DNA of 15,718 nucleotides from assembly GCA_018262455.1 (NCBI GenBank), contig JAGSPR010000220.1, positions 1 through 15,718 of the forward strand, written 5' to 3'. Each line of letters opens with the position of its first letter. The stretch's first letter is position 1. This document shows, in pieces, positions 15,594-15,718 of the stretch. Under the pieces are notes generated by a model. That model was not told the origin of the DNA, did not search any database, and was given only the letters and a program-made list of their open reading frames with translations. This DNA comes from Deltaproteobacteria bacterium. GTDB taxonomy: Bacteria > Myxococcota > Polyangia > Haliangiales > Haliangiaceae. The position numbers and the translations under genes were made by a program.

Positions 15594-15669
15594 CGTAAGC
15601 GTAAGCGTGAGCGTAAGCGTAAGCGAATCCGGGGATCCGCTTACGCTTACGCCGACGTTTACGCTTACG
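15594..15669. repeat. Imperfect 37-bp inverted repeat of hexamer units (CGTAAG / CTTACG)
   Basis: The left arm (15594-15630) is five tandem hexamers CGTAAG, the third being CGTGAG, then CGAATCC. The right arm (15633-15669) is GGATCCG and then CTTACG units, with the third CCGACG and the fourth TTTACG. The arms match at 33 of 37 positions with only GG between them. As plus-strand RNA one mismatch becomes a G-U pair, so a very long stem-loop would form. It lies 23 nt past the lipoprotein stop. No T-tract follows the right arm, so it is not a standard intrinsic terminator, though it could end or protect transcripts on both strands. It could also be one copy of a dispersed repeat family or a structured DNA site. 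Confidence 0.9.
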
Positions 15670-15696
15670 CCGGATCAACCGTGCCGAGCGCTTGGG

Positions 15697-15718
15697 TCAG
15701 CGGCGGATGACCACGCGC
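15697..15718 (-). other. Unresolved right edge: possible C-terminus of a minus-strand gene
   Basis: Read from the right edge on the minus strand, one frame gives RVVIRR and then TGA (15697-15699), a plausible protein tail. It would be convergent with the lipoprotein gene, with the palindrome between them. On the plus strand an ATG at 15707 (M-T-T-R) is an equally short alternative. Only 22 nt are visible, so neither can be established. Confidence 0.2.

Noticed and set aside
15571..15718. Open frames through the hexamer palindrome encoding KRKRKR or AYAYAY runs
   Set aside because: These are translations of the repeat array, without a credible start, ribosome site or domain.
1..15718. Search for CRISPR arrays, tRNA or rRNA genes, insertion sequences and phage or toxin-antitoxin genes
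   Set aside because: None seen by eye. The only tandem or inverted repeat of note is at 15594-15669, which has no spacer-repeat structure.

Overview
The window is about 15.7 kb of very GC-rich, densely coding bacterial DNA, with strong G/C bias at third codon positions and almost no intergenic space. The gene content suggests a Gram-negative bacterium, most likely a myxobacterial or deltaproteobacterial-type genome (Myxococcota). The pointers are several lipoproteins with clear lipoboxes, a candidate outer-membrane beta-barrel, a GAF-type sensor kinase, a GldF/GldG-type fused ABC permease and a full-length GlnD. The phylum is an inference from style and content, because no rRNA or marker gene is present.

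Layout. (1) 2-274: the 3' end of a minimal zinc metallopeptidase gene. (2) 302-7916: a same-strand run consisting of a GAF-GAF histidine kinase, a GldA-like ABC ATPase, a fused ABC-2 permease/GldG-like protein, a membrane-anchored DUF4340-like protein, an alpha/beta-hydrolase lipoprotein and a small candidate beta-barrel protein. Several of these overlap by ATGA. (3) 7919-8665 (minus): a lysine-rich lipoprotein, divergent from (4) 8680-10377, an oligopeptide-type solute-binding lipoprotein without transporter partners. (5) 10399-13607: glnD, translationally coupled to a small three-TM protein. (6) 13620-14624 (minus): a PanE-family ketopantoate reductase. (7) 14731-15570: an unrecognised lipoprotein with a strong Shine-Dalgarno, followed by (8) 15594-15669, a striking 37-bp imperfect palindrome built of five hexamer units per arm.

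How the genes fit together. The ATPase, fused permease/GldG and DUF4340-like gene form a standard three-part ABC cassette of the GldA/GldFG type, whose substrate is unknown outside gliding bacteria. The sensor kinase upstream and the lipid-anchored esterase plus barrel-like protein downstream may belong to the same envelope-related unit, but this is inferred from position only. GlnD is the nitrogen-status sensor that uridylylates PII. No PII, amtB or glnA gene is visible here. PanE serves pantothenate/CoA synthesis.

The most unusual features are three. The first is the terminal hexamer palindrome. The second is a recurring arrangement in which transcription-unit starts lacking a Shine-Dalgarno carry a -10-like hexamer 5-7 nt before the start codon, which suggests leaderless mRNAs. 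The third is an apparent internal duplication with paired cysteines in the DUF4340-like protein. No CRISPR array, tRNA, rRNA, insertion sequence or phage gene was seen.
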